A stretch of DNA of 64,000 nt. Origin: Dillenia suffruticosa. Taxonomy: Eukaryota; Streptophyta; Magnoliopsida; Dilleniales; Dilleniaceae. This document shows positions 10,200-21,983 of the stretch, in pieces (within the stretch, counting starts at the first letter, position 1; each line of letters begins with the position of its first letter). Position numbers and translations under genes: made by a program. A model generated the notes under the pieces. That model was not told the DNA's origin. It worked only from the letters and a program-made list of their open reading frames with translations, and ran no database searches. Location: the NCBI GenBank assembly GCA_033439265.1, contig JAVTVX010000005.1, positions 8,628,001 through 8,692,000 of the forward strand, written 5' to 3'.

Positions 10200-13100
10200 A
10201 CTTAGAAATAAAATTTTCATCAATGTAAAGAACTCAAAAGTGGATAATAACAAATGTACCTACTGCAAAAGATTTGAACACTCTGTTTACACTTGTTGGT
10301 TTAAGAACACATCAACAATTAACCTAAAATGGATTCCCAAGAATCAAATTAAAACTAACTCAACTGGACCCAAGAAAATATGAGTACCAAAGGCAAAAAT
10401 GTGATTGAATCTTGTTGTAGGTCTGTTTGAAATCAAGGGAATCTCCTAAAAAGTCAGTCTGGTGCATTGATAGTGATTGTTCAAGATACATGACTAAAGA
10501 TATCTCAAAATTTTTATCTCTTGAGAAGGAAAAAGGAGGAAATGTGGCTTTTTGGTGATAATTCAAAAGGAAAAGTTGTTGGGATAGGCAACATTGGAGA
10601 TAAGTCCTTTGACTCTCAAATTCAGAATGTTCTTCTGATCTTAAATTTAGTTTGTTGAATGTCAGTCAACTATGTGATAAAGGTTATACAGTCATATTTG
10701 AATCTGATGCATACTCTATTATTGATAAAACCTTCGATAGTTTTAAATTTATTGATCTTAGAAAAGGAAATATCTATATAATTGATTTAGAATAATTAGA
10801 AATTCAAAATGAATCTTGCCTAATTGCATTAAGTAAGAACAATTCATGACTATGACATAGGAGATTAGGACACGTAAGTTTGGACACAATTTCAAAGTTA
10901 ATTAGAAAAGATATTGTGAAAAATATATCTCTAAGTTAAATACGAAAAGAATAGGTTGTATGATACCTGCATTAAAGGAAAATAAACCAAAACTTCTTCC
11001 AAGCCTAAAAACTATGTATTTACTAGCACTCCTCTAGAACTCTTACATATAGAGTTATTCTGACCAACGAGAACTCAGAGTTTAGGAGAAAAATATTATG
11101 GTTTTGTGAACATCGATAATTACTCTAGATATACTTGGGTGTTATTCCTAGCCAAAAAGGAAGAAGCCAATAGGGTTTTCATCAAATTGTGCAAGAAAAT
11201 TCAAAATGAAAAAGAGAATTACAGTTAAGAGTATTAGAAATGATCATGGTAAGAAATTTGAAAACAAAACTATGGAAGAATTCTGTGGTAATCACAGTAT
11301 TGATTACAATTTCTTAACTCCTAGAACATCTCAACAAAATAGAGTAGTAGAAAGGAAAAATAGAATATTGTAAGAAATGGCTAGAACCATACTTTGTGAA
11401 CATAATTTGCCAAAATTCTTCTGAGCAGAAGTAGTAAATACTGTTTGCTAGATCTTGAGTAGGGTATTAATGATATCAATCTTAAAGAAAACTCTCTATG
11501 ACCTTTATAAAGGAATAAAACCTAATATAGCTTATTTTAGAAATTTCGGATGCAAATACTTTGTTTTGAACAATAGAAAAGAAATCTTAGAAAAATTTGA
11601 TACCAAAGCGATGAAGAAATTTTCTTAGGCTATTCAATAGTAAGTAAAACATATAGAGTTTATAACAAAAAAAACCATAGCAGTAGAAGAATCAATACAA
11701 GTAGAATTTGATGAAAAAAATGATACTGATAAAAAAAGATCAGATGATGAAGATTTATCTGAAAAACTTAATGAGTTGAATCTTACAGAAAAGATAAATT
11801 CTCTGAAAGAATAAATCAATGAACTCACTGAACAACAAGTAAAAGATAAAATTCAATAAGAGCAAGAAATCAAATATGCTCAAATCAGAAAAGATATAAA
11901 TGTAGAAAACATAATAGAAGATATAAGTTCAGGTATGAGAACTAGATCAGCCCTATAAAATCAATGTGAATATATAGCATTCATCTCTCATAATTAACCT
12001 AAAAATGTGGAGGAAATATTAGGAGATTAAAATTGGATAATTGCCATGTAAGATGAATTAAACTAATTCAAAAGAAATAAAGTATGGAATCTTGTCTTCA
12101 GACCATCAGATCAATCTATGATTGTAAATAAATAGGTATTTAGAAATAAACTTGATAAATATGGAACAATCACAAGAAATAAGGCAAAATTAGTAACCAA
12201 AGAATATAGCCAAGAAGAGGGAATTGACTACAATAAAACTTATACTCTAGTAGCTAGATTAGAAATAATCATAATACTTCTAACATTCTCTTGTTATATG
12301 AATTTCAAGTGATATCAAATAGTTGTTAAAAGTGTCTTTTTGAATAGCTATTTCATTGAAACTATATACGTAGAATAATCACTTGGATTTGAAAATGTGA
12401 AATTTCCAAAACATATTTTCAAACTTACCAAACCCTTGTTGGTTTGAAACAAGCTCTTAGAGCTTGGTACAAGAGGTTCGGCAATTTCTTAATTGAAAAC
12501 AATTTTGAAATAGAAAAGATAGATACAATTCTCTTCACCAAAAGAAAAGAAGATGACTTTCTGATAATTCAAATATATGTAGATGATATAATTTTAAGAG
12601 AAATTAGTTTAAAAATGTATGAATAGTTTGCAAAAAAAATGCAAGGATAATTTGAAATGAGTATGATAGGAGAGTTAAACTATTTCTTAAAATTTCAAAT
12701 TAAGCAATCTGAAAATGAAATCTTTATTAATAAATCAAAATACACTAAGAATCTAATTAAAATGTTTGGGTTTAGTGAATGCAAAGGAAATGCCTCACCT
12801 ATGAGCACAAGTCTGAAATTAGATAAAAAAGAAAATGGCAAGTCAGCTTGTCAAAAATTATACAGAAATATGATTGGATCACTTTTGTATCTCACTATTT
12901 CGAGACCAGACGTACAATTAAGTGTATATCTTTATGCAAGATTTCAATAAGATCCAAAAGATTCTCATTTGATAGCAATCAAAAGAATCTTTAGATATCT
13001 AAAAGGCACCACAATCTAAGCCTTTGGTATGACAGAAATTCAAGTTTTCAGTTATATGGATTCTCTAATATTGAATTTGCAGGATACAAATTACATAGAA

Positions 13101-13521
13101 AAAGTATTAGTGATATTTGTTAATTTTTTGGAAGTATGTTAGTATCATGGTCTTCCAAGAAGCAAAACAATATGGCATTGTTAATAACCGAAACTGAATA
13201 TGTTTCTGGTGGGCAATGTGCTACATAAATCCTCTAGATTAAATATCAAATGAAGAATTATGACATAGATTTTGACTGTGTTCCCATTAAAAGTGATAAC
13301 ACAAATGCCATAAATGTAACTAAGAATTCAGTTCATCACTCTCGAACCAAACACATTGAAGTAAGATATCATTTCATCAAAAATCATGTTTTAAAAAACG
13401 AAATTGTTTTTGAGTATATTGAGACTCAAAAACAAATTGTTGACATTCTTACCAAGCCATTGGATAAGAATAGAATTTGTGAACTAAGAAGAGAGTTAGA
13501 AATGATTGAAATAGAGAAATA
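10200..13521 (+). pseudogene. copia pol: protease, integrase, RT, RNase H (fossil)
   Basis: The parts follow copia order. A second Cys/His knuckle lies near 10256-10300. The protease region has SVWCIDSDCSRYMTK (near 10460). The integrase runs through about 11050-11560, with an SIRNDHGKKFENK-like segment. Reverse transcriptase covers about 12040-12960 and shows the YVDD box near 12576 and ISRPDVQLSV. RNase H ends the region (about 13030-13520) with SRTKHIEVRYHFIKNH and ILTKPLDKNR. The frames are heavily broken, so no polyprotein is made. Confidence 0.8.
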
Positions 13522-13944
13522 AAATAAAATTTTGAAAAAGAAATTATAGTTAAAATCCTGAAAACGAACTCAAGGTTGACTTATTTCTCAAAGGTGTCGA
13601 CAAATTAAAAATTATAAGACCTTGTCAACCTACTAGTCATTGAATTAGAAATATTGTTGACCTTAGGCTTAAAATGAAAAACAAATGTGAGTTTGTCGAC
13701 CTGAGTATAAGTGTATTGACCTACAAAGTAATAGAAGTCAGGTCGATGTTCTTAAAAGTATGTCGACTTGACTACTTTTGAACATTCTTGAAACAGGTCA
13801 ATGTGTAAGAAAAGGTATCGACCTGTGACATACAGAATAAAATATGAACGGTTGATATATCAAAGTGTCTCACTATTTCTCCCCAAAATTTCAAATTTCC
13901 CTTTCTCTCTCTCAAATCCTAGATGATCATCCCCTAATCCCCAA

Positions 13945-15280
13945 ATGGCTCCTAAGGTGAAATTACCTGTTTCCATGCAATCTACATCCTCCAAACCACC
14001 AGCTAAACCCACAACTAAATCCGCTTCATCAAAACCTATGACTACGAAACCTACATCCTTGAAAACTTCCGTAACCATAACCAATACCACAATTCAATAC
14101 TCATGAATTCAAATCGATTGAACGAAGCAAATTGTATGAGAAGGTATTCTTAAGAAAGAAAGTCAATCAAGGAAGGTTGATCGATTGAGTTTTTCTGAAA
14201 AGGGCAAATTTCAAATACGAAGAACATTTAGTTGAGATATGTCTTAATTGGTTTATCAATTTAAATAAATTCATTCATGAGAAGATGATTAAACTGTTTT
14301 GTAACAAAATTGAAGTGATTTCTAATGGAGAGGAGAATGAATCTCGGATTATCCTAGATGAACACTTTGTTTCATGCGCATTTAGGATATTTGTAAATGG
14401 GAAGGTGATTGAGGTCATTCCTAGGATAATATGCAACGAAAATGGTCTAGCATGGGTGTCATATGATAAATGTGAGCCATATATGAAGTCTACCTATTTG
14501 GAGAATGACAGAATTGTCTTCGGTGATGAAAATTTGACTGTTGTGAACACTAGTGCCATAGAATTACGTTTCTATGAATGTATCTTATACTTAATTGTGG
14601 CACATGTATTAGACCTAGAGGAAGAAATTACACAATCATTTCTAGAGAGGATTTCTGGTTGATGGCTTGCATCATGAGTGGCAAGAACCCCGGATGTTCC
14701 TCACTTCATGATTGTTGCACATAGGTGTGAGAACTCACTTCTATCATATGCTAGTATGATTTATGATATCTTATCTTGAAATCTTATGGAGTTGGATAAG
14801 GATATGGTGATTGAATTGAATAAGAAGAATCAAATCAAGGCCTCTTTGATGCTTCAAGCAAGATGGATGTGTAACATTGAGGGAGAATAGTTAAAAAAGA
14901 AGGTAGAACAAACAAAAGGCAGATAGAGGAAATAGGAAAAGAAACTGAGGAAGCAACAAAAAATGTACAGAGGGAAGAAAGAAAGCAGAAGAAGGGTAGC
15001 CATCTAGCTCTCAACCTGTAATACTTGAGATGATTTGGGAGAAATTGGAGAAAATCGAGAAGAGACAAATTATACAAGGACAAATGGCTATGACTTGAAA
15101 ATGGAACTTGAAGGCATTAAAAATATGCTAGACTCCCTTGAAAAAGGAAGAAGAAATTCATCCCATGTACCCCAAGCCCTCTCATTCATGCTAATATGCC
15201 TTGTAATGTTCTTTCTAGTTTCTTACTTGATACTTATGTCTGGTTTATATGTGGTTTCCCTTCTAGTTTCTAACTGATGA
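13945..15280 (+). pseudogene. extra 3' frame of the Sirevirus element, env-like position (fossil)
   Basis: Downstream of RNase H a frame starts MAPKVKLPVSMQS and continues with a basic Pro/Thr/Ser-rich head. A conserved central part contains CAFRIFVNGKVIE and ENGLAWVSYDKCE, and the tail has a charged helix followed by a strongly hydrophobic segment (LSFMLICLVMFFLVSYLILM). Sirevirus elements are known to carry such an extra frame, called envelope-like from its position and membrane segments; its function is unproven. The central part also resembles the plant proteins filed as putative plant transposon protein. It is broken. Confidence 0.6.
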
Positions 15281-15405
15281 TTGGTCTATGATTTGTGTGC
15301 AAATTCTGAAATTGGCGATGTGTTTCTTTTGCTCTATCTTAAATTCTAAAATTGATCTATGATCTGTTTTATGATAAATGAAATTGGTAGTTAGAGTATC
15401 CAATT

Positions 15406-15577
15406 GAGGGGGAGTATTTTACTGATGTAGTTAATACTAAATAAGAGAAGTTAGTATTAAAGAAATTAGTTTGAAAGTTATTGATGTAGTATGTCAATTC
15501 AATTGATCTATGAGCTGTGGGAGTTTAGTTTAGGTATTTGCTGCCCTTTTTATTGATGACAAAAAGGGGGATAAAGT
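15406..15577 (+). other. polypurine tracts of Sirevirus copy A
   Basis: GAGGGGGAG lies at 15406-15414, and TTGATGACAAAAAGGGGGAT near 15553-15572 closely resembles the repeated polypurine signal characteristic of the Sirevirus lineage. Confidence 0.6.
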
Positions 15578-15764
15578 TTGATGAGTCTGTTGTCTGTCGA
15601 ATGGGGTGTGGTTTGTGAATGGAGTCTATGGTATAGAGTTTGGTCTAATGCTGCTGTTTGGTGATTATTAAAATGATAAAAGTGTGTTGATGTTTATGAT
15701 GTTTGGTGTGCTGATGATGTATAATCAAAGTGCTGCATGGTGATGCTACAGTAACTGCAACATG

Positions 15765-16194
15765 TATAAACCAAACTCATCCCAAATGAGACCACACACA
15801 CTACTTAAACGGGATTGCAAAAGTGATAAGTATTCAACTTATAAGTTCATGTTGGAGGGGGAGACCTAGAGATCCAACTGCCCATACTGGAGGTCTCGGT
15901 GGGGTTCTTCAAAATAGCTATGCCTCCTTCTCGAATATACCTATCAATCATAGCTACAACTCCATCCGTGAGCAAGTACCACCTTCATATATATGATGGC
16001 AACGAACCTTCTATATAGTCCACAAGGTATAAACAAAGCACAAAGACAATGGGGCCTCTGAATTGCAAGCATGAAACAAGCAATTCCAGGCCAGTCAATT
16101 ATAAATTGGGACACGTAGTTACACCAACTTATGTAGGCAAGTGGTATGAATAACTTGGGCACAGTTTACTCCGATGAAATGATGTGGAGAAAAT
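15765..16194. other. unassigned sequence 3' of the broken element
   Basis: It starts where the match to copy B ends. It contains GGAGGGGGAGACC near 15854 but no LTR follows. No gene is seen, and the minus-strand frame at 15944-16162 has no recognisable domain. Confidence 0.4.
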
Positions 16195-16860
16195 AAAATA
16201 GTCCTCGGAAGAGAAGTCCCCCCTTTTCCATTTTTCCTCTCTTGTGCATATATCTCTCTCATATTTTTGTTTTTTTTTCCTTCTTTTATTCGATTGCTAG
16301 AGATTTTCTTTCCAATTCCTTCATATTTACTTCCATTTCTTTAAATTATGGAAAGACTTTTCCTTTGGCTGTGTTCTCCTAACGGCACAGAGTTCCTATT
16401 GTTCGGTTGATTCCAAGATTGGGCTTCTTCACTCTTTCCTTGGGCTTGCGTATTGGATTTGGCTTGAACGTGGGCTTGAATCTTGAGTTTAACTGACTTG
16501 GACTTTTATGCTGAGATTGGACTTGGATTTAAGTGTGTAAACAAGCCTTTTTTTTTACTTAACCACCTGTATTCAGAAATCTGACTAATTTTATTCGAAC
16601 AGATATGGAGTCCAATTAGGAGTTGACTCTTTTAACACTTCTTTTGTAATTTTCAAAAATCGAACTCGAGCTTTTGGTTATGAAAGTTTAGTATATTGTT
16701 ACTAGATCCACCAATTATTGGTAAACGAATTTGTTTCGATTGGAAAAAAATGAATGAGCTTATTTCAATTAAATTTTTTTCCTAGCTTTTGGATTCAATT
16801 ATTGATTGTGTTTTTTGGTACCAAAGATAGAAGAAACAAAGAACAAAAGGAAAACAAAGG
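16195..16860 (-). repeat. promoter-like repeat, inverted partner at 44415-44835
   Basis: Read on the minus strand it matches the plus strand of 44415-44835, including a run of GCCCA-type words, the block CAATCGAATAAAAGAAG, and the leader AGAGAGATATATGCACAAGA. GCCCA clusters are common in plant proximal promoters, so both copies may be displaced promoter/leader pieces of one gene family. The inner part (16660-16745, minus) also has a tRNA-like box, CGAGTTCGATT. No coding region is seen. Confidence 0.45.
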
Positions 16861-16991
16861 AAACAAAAGAAGAAAACATCCTCTAACCTAGCCTAAGAGC
16901 CACATCTAGCTCCATTAGCCCCTTTGCCCTTCCTCATGAACCTAGTTCCCTCCACGTCCTTTCTGATCAAGTGTCGTAGCTTAGTTAGAGG

Positions 16992-17320
16992 TTATAATAG
17001 CTCTGTTGTTTCCATACTCACTTCCTGTCCCATGTAGGCCAACTTGTTTGCACAATGGTTGGCTTCCCTATAGACATATCTTACTGTATTCACATGCAAC
17101 TCCCTCAATTTTTTTTTACATCCCTCTATCAACACTTTTAAAGGGTGATGGTCCTCCACCCCTCTATTTAGTATATTTACTATCTGTAAGGAATCCATTT
17201 TCACTACAAACTTCTTTGGATTTCTACCTCTGGCAATTCTCAGGCCTTCTTTGAACCCAAAGCTCTGTCATATCCACTTTGCCTTTTCCAATGTTGATAA
17301 TGTATCCATAGATTCACTCT
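16992..17320 (-). pseudogene. LINE-derived RNase H domain fragment (RVT_3 type)
   Basis: The minus-strand frame reads FGFKEGLRIARGRNPKK, KMDSLQIVNILNRG, HHPLKVLIEGCKKKLREL and VRYVYREANHCANKLAYMG. This is the second half of the plant RNase H-like domain found at the end of LINE reverse transcriptases: an Asp in the MDS motif and the terminal REAN-x2-A(D/N) motif with Asn in place of the catalytic Asp. The upstream part (YIINIGKGKVDMTELW) is in another frame, so there is a frameshift near 17265. The reverse transcriptase itself is absent. A stand-alone host RNase H-like pseudogene is the alternative. Confidence 0.75.
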
Positions 17321-17329
17321 CCTGTACTA

Positions 17330-18304
17330 TCACGAAAAATCCCTCCCACACTTGCGTTGATTTCTACTCTAGTTGAAATATGAAAATATGATTACATTAT
17401 TTAAGTAAAAAAAAATTGATAAATTTAATAAAAAAATATATAAAAAGTTTTAAAAATAAGGGCAAAAAATGTATACATGAAATGGACTTATTAAGTTGTC
17501 CCAACTACAATGCTCAAATTAGAGAGCGATTTTCGAAAGTTGAGAAACAAACTCAAAGAGAGCACTATTATGCCTTTTATATGCTATGTGTAAGTTCAAA
17601 GAACTTACCTAACCGATTGGTTTAACGATGTATAAATAGCCCACCTATGTGAGTTTTGTATGCATCCGAGATATTAAAACTCTAGTTTCCTTATTGGAGT
17701 GTCCTGAGATCACATGAATCATAATGAGAGATTTTTGAAATTTTAAAATGCCATTACTGAGGAGATTTAGTTCACTAAAGATTTCTTTCCTTATTGATGA
17801 TAGTCAAAAGTTTTATTCTTCATTATGGGAAGTTGCCTCCATAATTTAAAGAGAGTGAATATTACCTTTAGACGAGCGATGACTGCGAGCACCCAGGAGA
17901 TTGGAGAGTCGATTAGATAGCTATCGAGAAGAGTTTGATTGGTATATAGCGAGAGGAAAGCCGTGTCTGCTTATCAGGAAGATACATCCCATATTGATGA
18001 CGCATCTTGGTACGTTATGTCAAGTGGGCTATGGATTTAAAGGGTTTCAAGTCTCGCAACAATTGGTCTTTGGGCCATGCCCCATCAATATCGATATTGA
18101 ATTCATAATTATTTATTATTTTCTTTTATAACAACAAAAACCTCCTCTATAAAATCACAAATTGTACGTATGAAACCTATTTTGGATTCATAATTTTTCA
18201 ATACCGAATTCTCAATCCTATTTGAAAAAATGCTTCTTTTATGGATTACTTTGCATTTGATCGCTAAATTTGAGGTTATTTTATGATTATAATTATCTCT
18301 CATG
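17330..18304. other. no gene seen
   Basis: AT-rich sequence. Short frames exist but none shows a recognisable domain. The stretch 17640-18100 has the texture of a degraded LTR but no defining ends. Confidence 0.35.
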
Positions 18305-18785
18305 TAACATTTTAAAGTGGATTAGTTTCAAAATTTTTAAATATGGTTGACATTTTTTGGGGTGGGAAAAGGTAAATATTTGGTTAATGGCCAAATAAAA
18401 GTAGGCTACCAAAAATAAGAGAGAAGATGACTATGAGTAGAGATAGCCTGTGGTCGAGAAAGGGGAAAGAGGAGGAAGTGAGAAAGAGAGTGGCATGAGG
18501 TAAGACTGCCTAGAGACAAATTCGTCATTTCCACAACAAATAGGAGGATCAATTTCATCATTTCAAAGTTGGGAGGAGGATATTGTAAATTTATATAAAT
18601 ATATAATATTTTGAGAACCAGTTTCGACATTAGTCAAAACTCAAAGGATAATTTTGTAATTTTATTTTTATTTTATGATGCATTCATGTAAAGTGGATTA
18701 ATTTAAAAAATTTTAAATCTAGTTGGCATTTTCTTTTTTTTTTTGGGCGGAATAAGGTATGTATGTGGTTGATGGTCAAACTAAG
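18305..18785. repeat. local direct repeat, two copies about 380 bp apart
   Basis: 18310-18415 and 18688-18790 share a block with AAAGTGGATTA, TTTAAAT, GTTG(A/G)CATTTT and GGTTGATGGTCAAA-like sequence. The spacer contains a minus-strand frame with no domain. This looks like a locally duplicated piece or two ends of a small degraded element. Confidence 0.45.
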
Positions 18786-18874
18786 TAGGGTGAATAATTT
18801 TGTGCACAGTTACCTGAACCATATAGTCTTGATTTTTGGTATATAGAAAGAAATCTCTATCGATAAAGTGAAGG

Positions 18875-18930
18875 TATCAATTGAGTTCAACTCATTATGC
18901 GGTATAAGACGAGTTGTAACTCAATTGATA
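18875..18930. repeat. inverted repeat, potential hairpin
   Basis: The arm TATCAATTGAGTTCAACTC (18875-18893) is complementary to GAGTTGTAACTCAATTGATA (18911-18930) with a single-base bulge, around a 17-base loop. Confidence 0.7.
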
Positions 18931-19199
18931 TTATCTCCTTATTTTTTGACGATCTCTAAAGAAATCTCGAGCTCGTCTTTCAGATTTCATCATTCATTCG
19001 TCAGCTGACCATCGGGCCTTGTCCTTTATGGGGTTGTCTCTCGTCGGTTGAGGGGTCCATTTGATATAAGACTTATTGCAGATCTACATCAGGATCTAGC
19101 TAGGTATGTCATTCAGAGGAGTATAGTTATTGAACTTTTGATGGCGTAAAGGTCCCGGTTGGGTCCTCTTGGGTAAGGATTCATGTCTTGGTGAGTGAT

Positions 19200-19500
19200 T
19201 GTGCTCATATCTTCATATTCTGCCTCGGCGCCTATCAAATGCCTTGTCTTCTTTTCTAACGAAATACTTTTCAACTCAGGCAAAGAATTCCTAGATGGTA
19301 GTTGGAGGATTCTTTTTAATAGAGGTCTTCATCTCTAATGGCCGCAACCCAGTGAGTAATGTTGCGAAAGCGATGGAATGATCTAGACCCGAGACCTTCA
19401 TCATGTCAATCTTGAACTTGTCGAGAAAATCCTTCAAGAGCTCGTTATCTCTTTGTTGCAGGGATTGAAAGGAGGTGAATTTTCTCTTGGCATCTCGGCT
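19200..19500 (-). pseudogene. Gypsy-type retrotransposon gag domain (fossil)
   Basis: The minus strand reads FTSFQSLQQRDNELLKDFLD, then FKIDMMKVSGLDHSIAFATL and LTGLRPLEMKTSIKKNPPTT. This matches the plant Ty3/Gypsy gag pattern: a Gln-rich helix, a (L/F)-x-x-(F/Y)-x-x-(K/R)-F motif, then a Leu-rich helix ending in TGLRP. A counterpart lies at 49310-49605. It is broken at its C-terminal side. Confidence 0.65.
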
Positions 19501-19529
19501 TATTATAAAATAGACTTTAAATTGTTACC

Positions 19530-20070
19530 TCTTAACGTGCCTCATATGGATCCTTTCACCCAAGTGGGTTAGCATACCCATTCTTTTGGCTCTATGTTTC
19601 ATACGAATTCTGCACCCATTCTCTCGCCTCTATATCTCATATGCGTTCCGTACCCACTCTTTCAGCTTTACACCTTTTATTGTGCCTTATACAGGTCTTT
19701 GCACCTGAGCAGGTTGGCATACCGTCTCTTGGCTCTACGCCTCTCTCTCGGCTCCACGTCTCTCTCTTGGCTCCGCACTTCTAAACGTGCCTTATAGGGA
19801 TCCTTGGACTCGAGAAGGTTGGTATACTCATTCTCTCGGTTCTACGCCTTATACGGGTCCCATACATATTCTCTCGGCTTTGCACCTAATACGGATTCCT
19901 CATCCACTCTCCCAGCTCTACGCCATATATAGGTTTTGCACCCACTTTCTTAACTTCACACCTCTTAACGTGCCTCCTATGGGTTCTAATACCCGAGCGA
20001 GTCGGCACACTCATTCTTTTGGGCCTATGCCTCATAAGAGTTCTAACACCCTCTCTCGACTATAATGCAT
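19530..20070. repeat. CTCTCGG minisatellite, copy A
   Basis: Degenerate tandem units of about 35-45 bases are built from CTCTCGGCTCTACGCCT and CATA(C/T)GGGTTC(C/T)GCACCCA. They are grouped in higher-order blocks that begin CCTCTTAACGTGCCTC and contain CGAGCGGGTTGGCACACCCA-like sequence (starts near 19530, 19775 and 19960). The frames across it are by-products of the repeat. Confidence 0.7.
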
Positions 20071-20721
20071 CCGAAGATAACTCAATGCTCAAATCATTCT
20101 ATTTCAAATCAAAATCACTGGGGCAGCAGGAACACAATCCTAATAATAAAATACGAAGAGATAAAACTATTGCAAACTTTTATTCAAACTTTCATATATT
20201 ACGTACATGAGATACATCAGAGGGAGCAAAGGCCCATACAAACTAGGCAGTACATAGAAACAGAGTAGATGGGAACAAGAAGGGAACGGATCATAGTGAA
20301 AGAGGTGGAGGAGGAGGAAGAGTCTTTTGTCGTAGGGATTCAAAACTAGCTTGAAGGGTGGCGATACGGGAGCTCGCATCCGCTGCTTCATGAGAAGAGT
20401 AACCACCTAGAGCACTGACTAGGCTTGGACCTAGCGTCTCGGAGACAGCACTGCCAGCACTTATAGCAACACTTTGTTCTAGCCCCGCTAGGTGGAGAGC
20501 TTCTTTAGCTCGTCATACCCTCTCAAAAAGTTCATGCTTACTACGCTTGTGGCTCTCAACAGCCTTTATGAGCTTGTTCACTAAGTCTATCGGCTTTTTC
20601 TCCATGAAAAGGAATGACTGCTCTCGCTCTCACACCAACCTCTCAACGGCCTTCAGCTTCACCTCACTCTCCCTCCCTTTGACTTTAACCTTTTGTACTC
20701 CATAATGGCAGCATCACACTA

Positions 20722-20931
20722 TCAAAACGCGGACTCCAAATCAAACCCTAGATACTTTATCTCCTTATTTTTGTTGCTTAAGGTAGCACTTTTCACATTC
20801 CCTTCTTTGGCCTCCTTCTCCCTTTTGGCCAAAGTAGAGTACAAATGAGAAATCTCCTTATGCCTTTGGCTCACCATGGGCTCTAGAAGTTCCACCATCC
20901 GGTCTCTCTTCAACCTCTGGAATTCAACCAA
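20722..20931 (-). pseudogene. coiled-coil piece of the Gypsy-like element (fossil)
   Basis: The frame reads LKRDRMVELLEPMVSQRHKE then ISHLYSTLAKREKEAKEGN, a charged heptad-like helix typical of the region between the N-terminal and gag domains in some plant Gypsy-like proteins. The corresponding DNA in copy B is at about 50780-50975. Confidence 0.4.
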
Positions 20932-21299
20932 AATAATAGTTTGTACAAAACATATTAGATTACCTCACTACAATAGAGAACTTAAACAAAAAATACCTAC
21001 AAGAGGAAAGTCCTACTTGAATTCCAATGGCCATGAGGGTATCATCGCCCTATTGCATAGACAAACCATTTAGCTCCAACTCAGAGCGATGGTAATTTAT
21101 CCAATCGAGGAACTCTCTCCTTAGCAATGTCGACTAGCTGAAGTGATTATTCTTCATGCTAATCGTGACAGTACCATGCTCTTTCAGCTCTTTTCCACTA
21201 TCAAATGATCTAACAAAGATAGGGGAGGAACAGTTCTCTCTAGCATGATGCCTTTGCCCTCCACATGTACAAGTCCTCTAAAAGGCACAAGATAGCCAG

Positions 21300-21983
21300 C
21301 TACAAATCCTCGAGCCATGTGGTTGGGAGACATATGCACGAGATCACCGAGAGCCCCCTTTCGGTGTGCTCTCTATTGGCTACCTGCTCGAGAGCCAATA
21401 TAGGCATCTTGGGAAGGGCCACTTCAATCTCATCCTCTTCTTCCCATAGTTGTCCAACTGTTTCCAATGGAGGCACGGTTGGTATGCCTGCCGAGCACCC
21501 TTCTCTATCCTCCTCCACTTCCTCATTTTCAGGCTCGGTATCTACACCTTTCTCCTCTTCCTCCTCGAAATCATAGTAGGGAGAGCATCCATCGATGGAG
21601 CACACGCTTACCTCTTCCTCAACGTTCTTCTTCAACTTGGCCCTCATTAGCGTATTAGTAGTGATTCCTATGAGGTCATCCCCCTCGGTAAAAGCAATAA
21701 TATCATAGAGATTCATTGCTCCCTTTTTCACTAGAAGGGATCTCTCGATTCGTACTTTCTCACCCACCAACAGGCCCGCCAGCTTCAACATTTCACCATC
21801 CAAAAGGGTTTCCATGTAGATAGCTTTGCTTTTCGCTGAACAAAGGTTTCCAACAAAATGAACAAAACTAGAGAACCGAGAAGATTTTAGCGACCTCAGA
21901 CTCACAAAAGGATCTGCCTCAACTTTCAACAACACTGGAGTCAACTCCTTATTTTCAAATTCCATAGAAAAGAACTTTTCCAT
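21300..21983 (-). pseudogene. acidic 227-residue frame, probable N-terminal part of a Gypsy-like protein (fossil)
   Basis: It starts MEKFFSMEFENKELTPVLLK, has a middle region with a GEKVRIERSLLVKKGAMNLYD segment, and then a very acidic tract (DFEEEEEKGVDTEPENEEVEE in three runs). I do not recognise a family with confidence. Position and composition fit the N-terminal region of plant proteins annotated as putative gypsy-type transposon. It is absent from copy B. Confidence 0.4.

Larger units (their letters stand above)
6356..15764 (+). mobile_element. Ty1/copia element, Sirevirus type, copy A (fossil)
   Basis: The order is LTR, tRNA-Met-type primer site, gag, protease, integrase, reverse transcriptase, RNase H, an extra 3' frame and polypurine tracts, the layout of Sirevirus-lineage copia elements. 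The 5' boundary is inferred: this copy and copy B start to match exactly at TGAGTTGAGC, with unrelated sequence before it. The match ends at 15764 before any 3' LTR, so the element is incomplete on that side. It is clearly broken, with well over ten breaks in its frames. Age cannot come from an LTR pair; decay suggests an old insertion. Confidence 0.8.

Noticed and set aside
13860-14090. Minus-strand frame opposite the 3' extra frame
   Set aside because: It is an antisense shadow of the Pro/Thr-rich head MAPKVKLPVSMQS on the plus strand.
15853-15866. Polypurine tract marking a 3' LTR of Sirevirus copy A
   Set aside because: No LTR-like sequence matching 6356-8536 follows, and the homology to copy B already ended at 15764.
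21265-21658. Plus-strand frames over the acidic 227-residue frame
   Set aside because: They are antisense shadows of the Glu/Asp-rich minus-strand frame, giving Ser/Pro-rich peptides.
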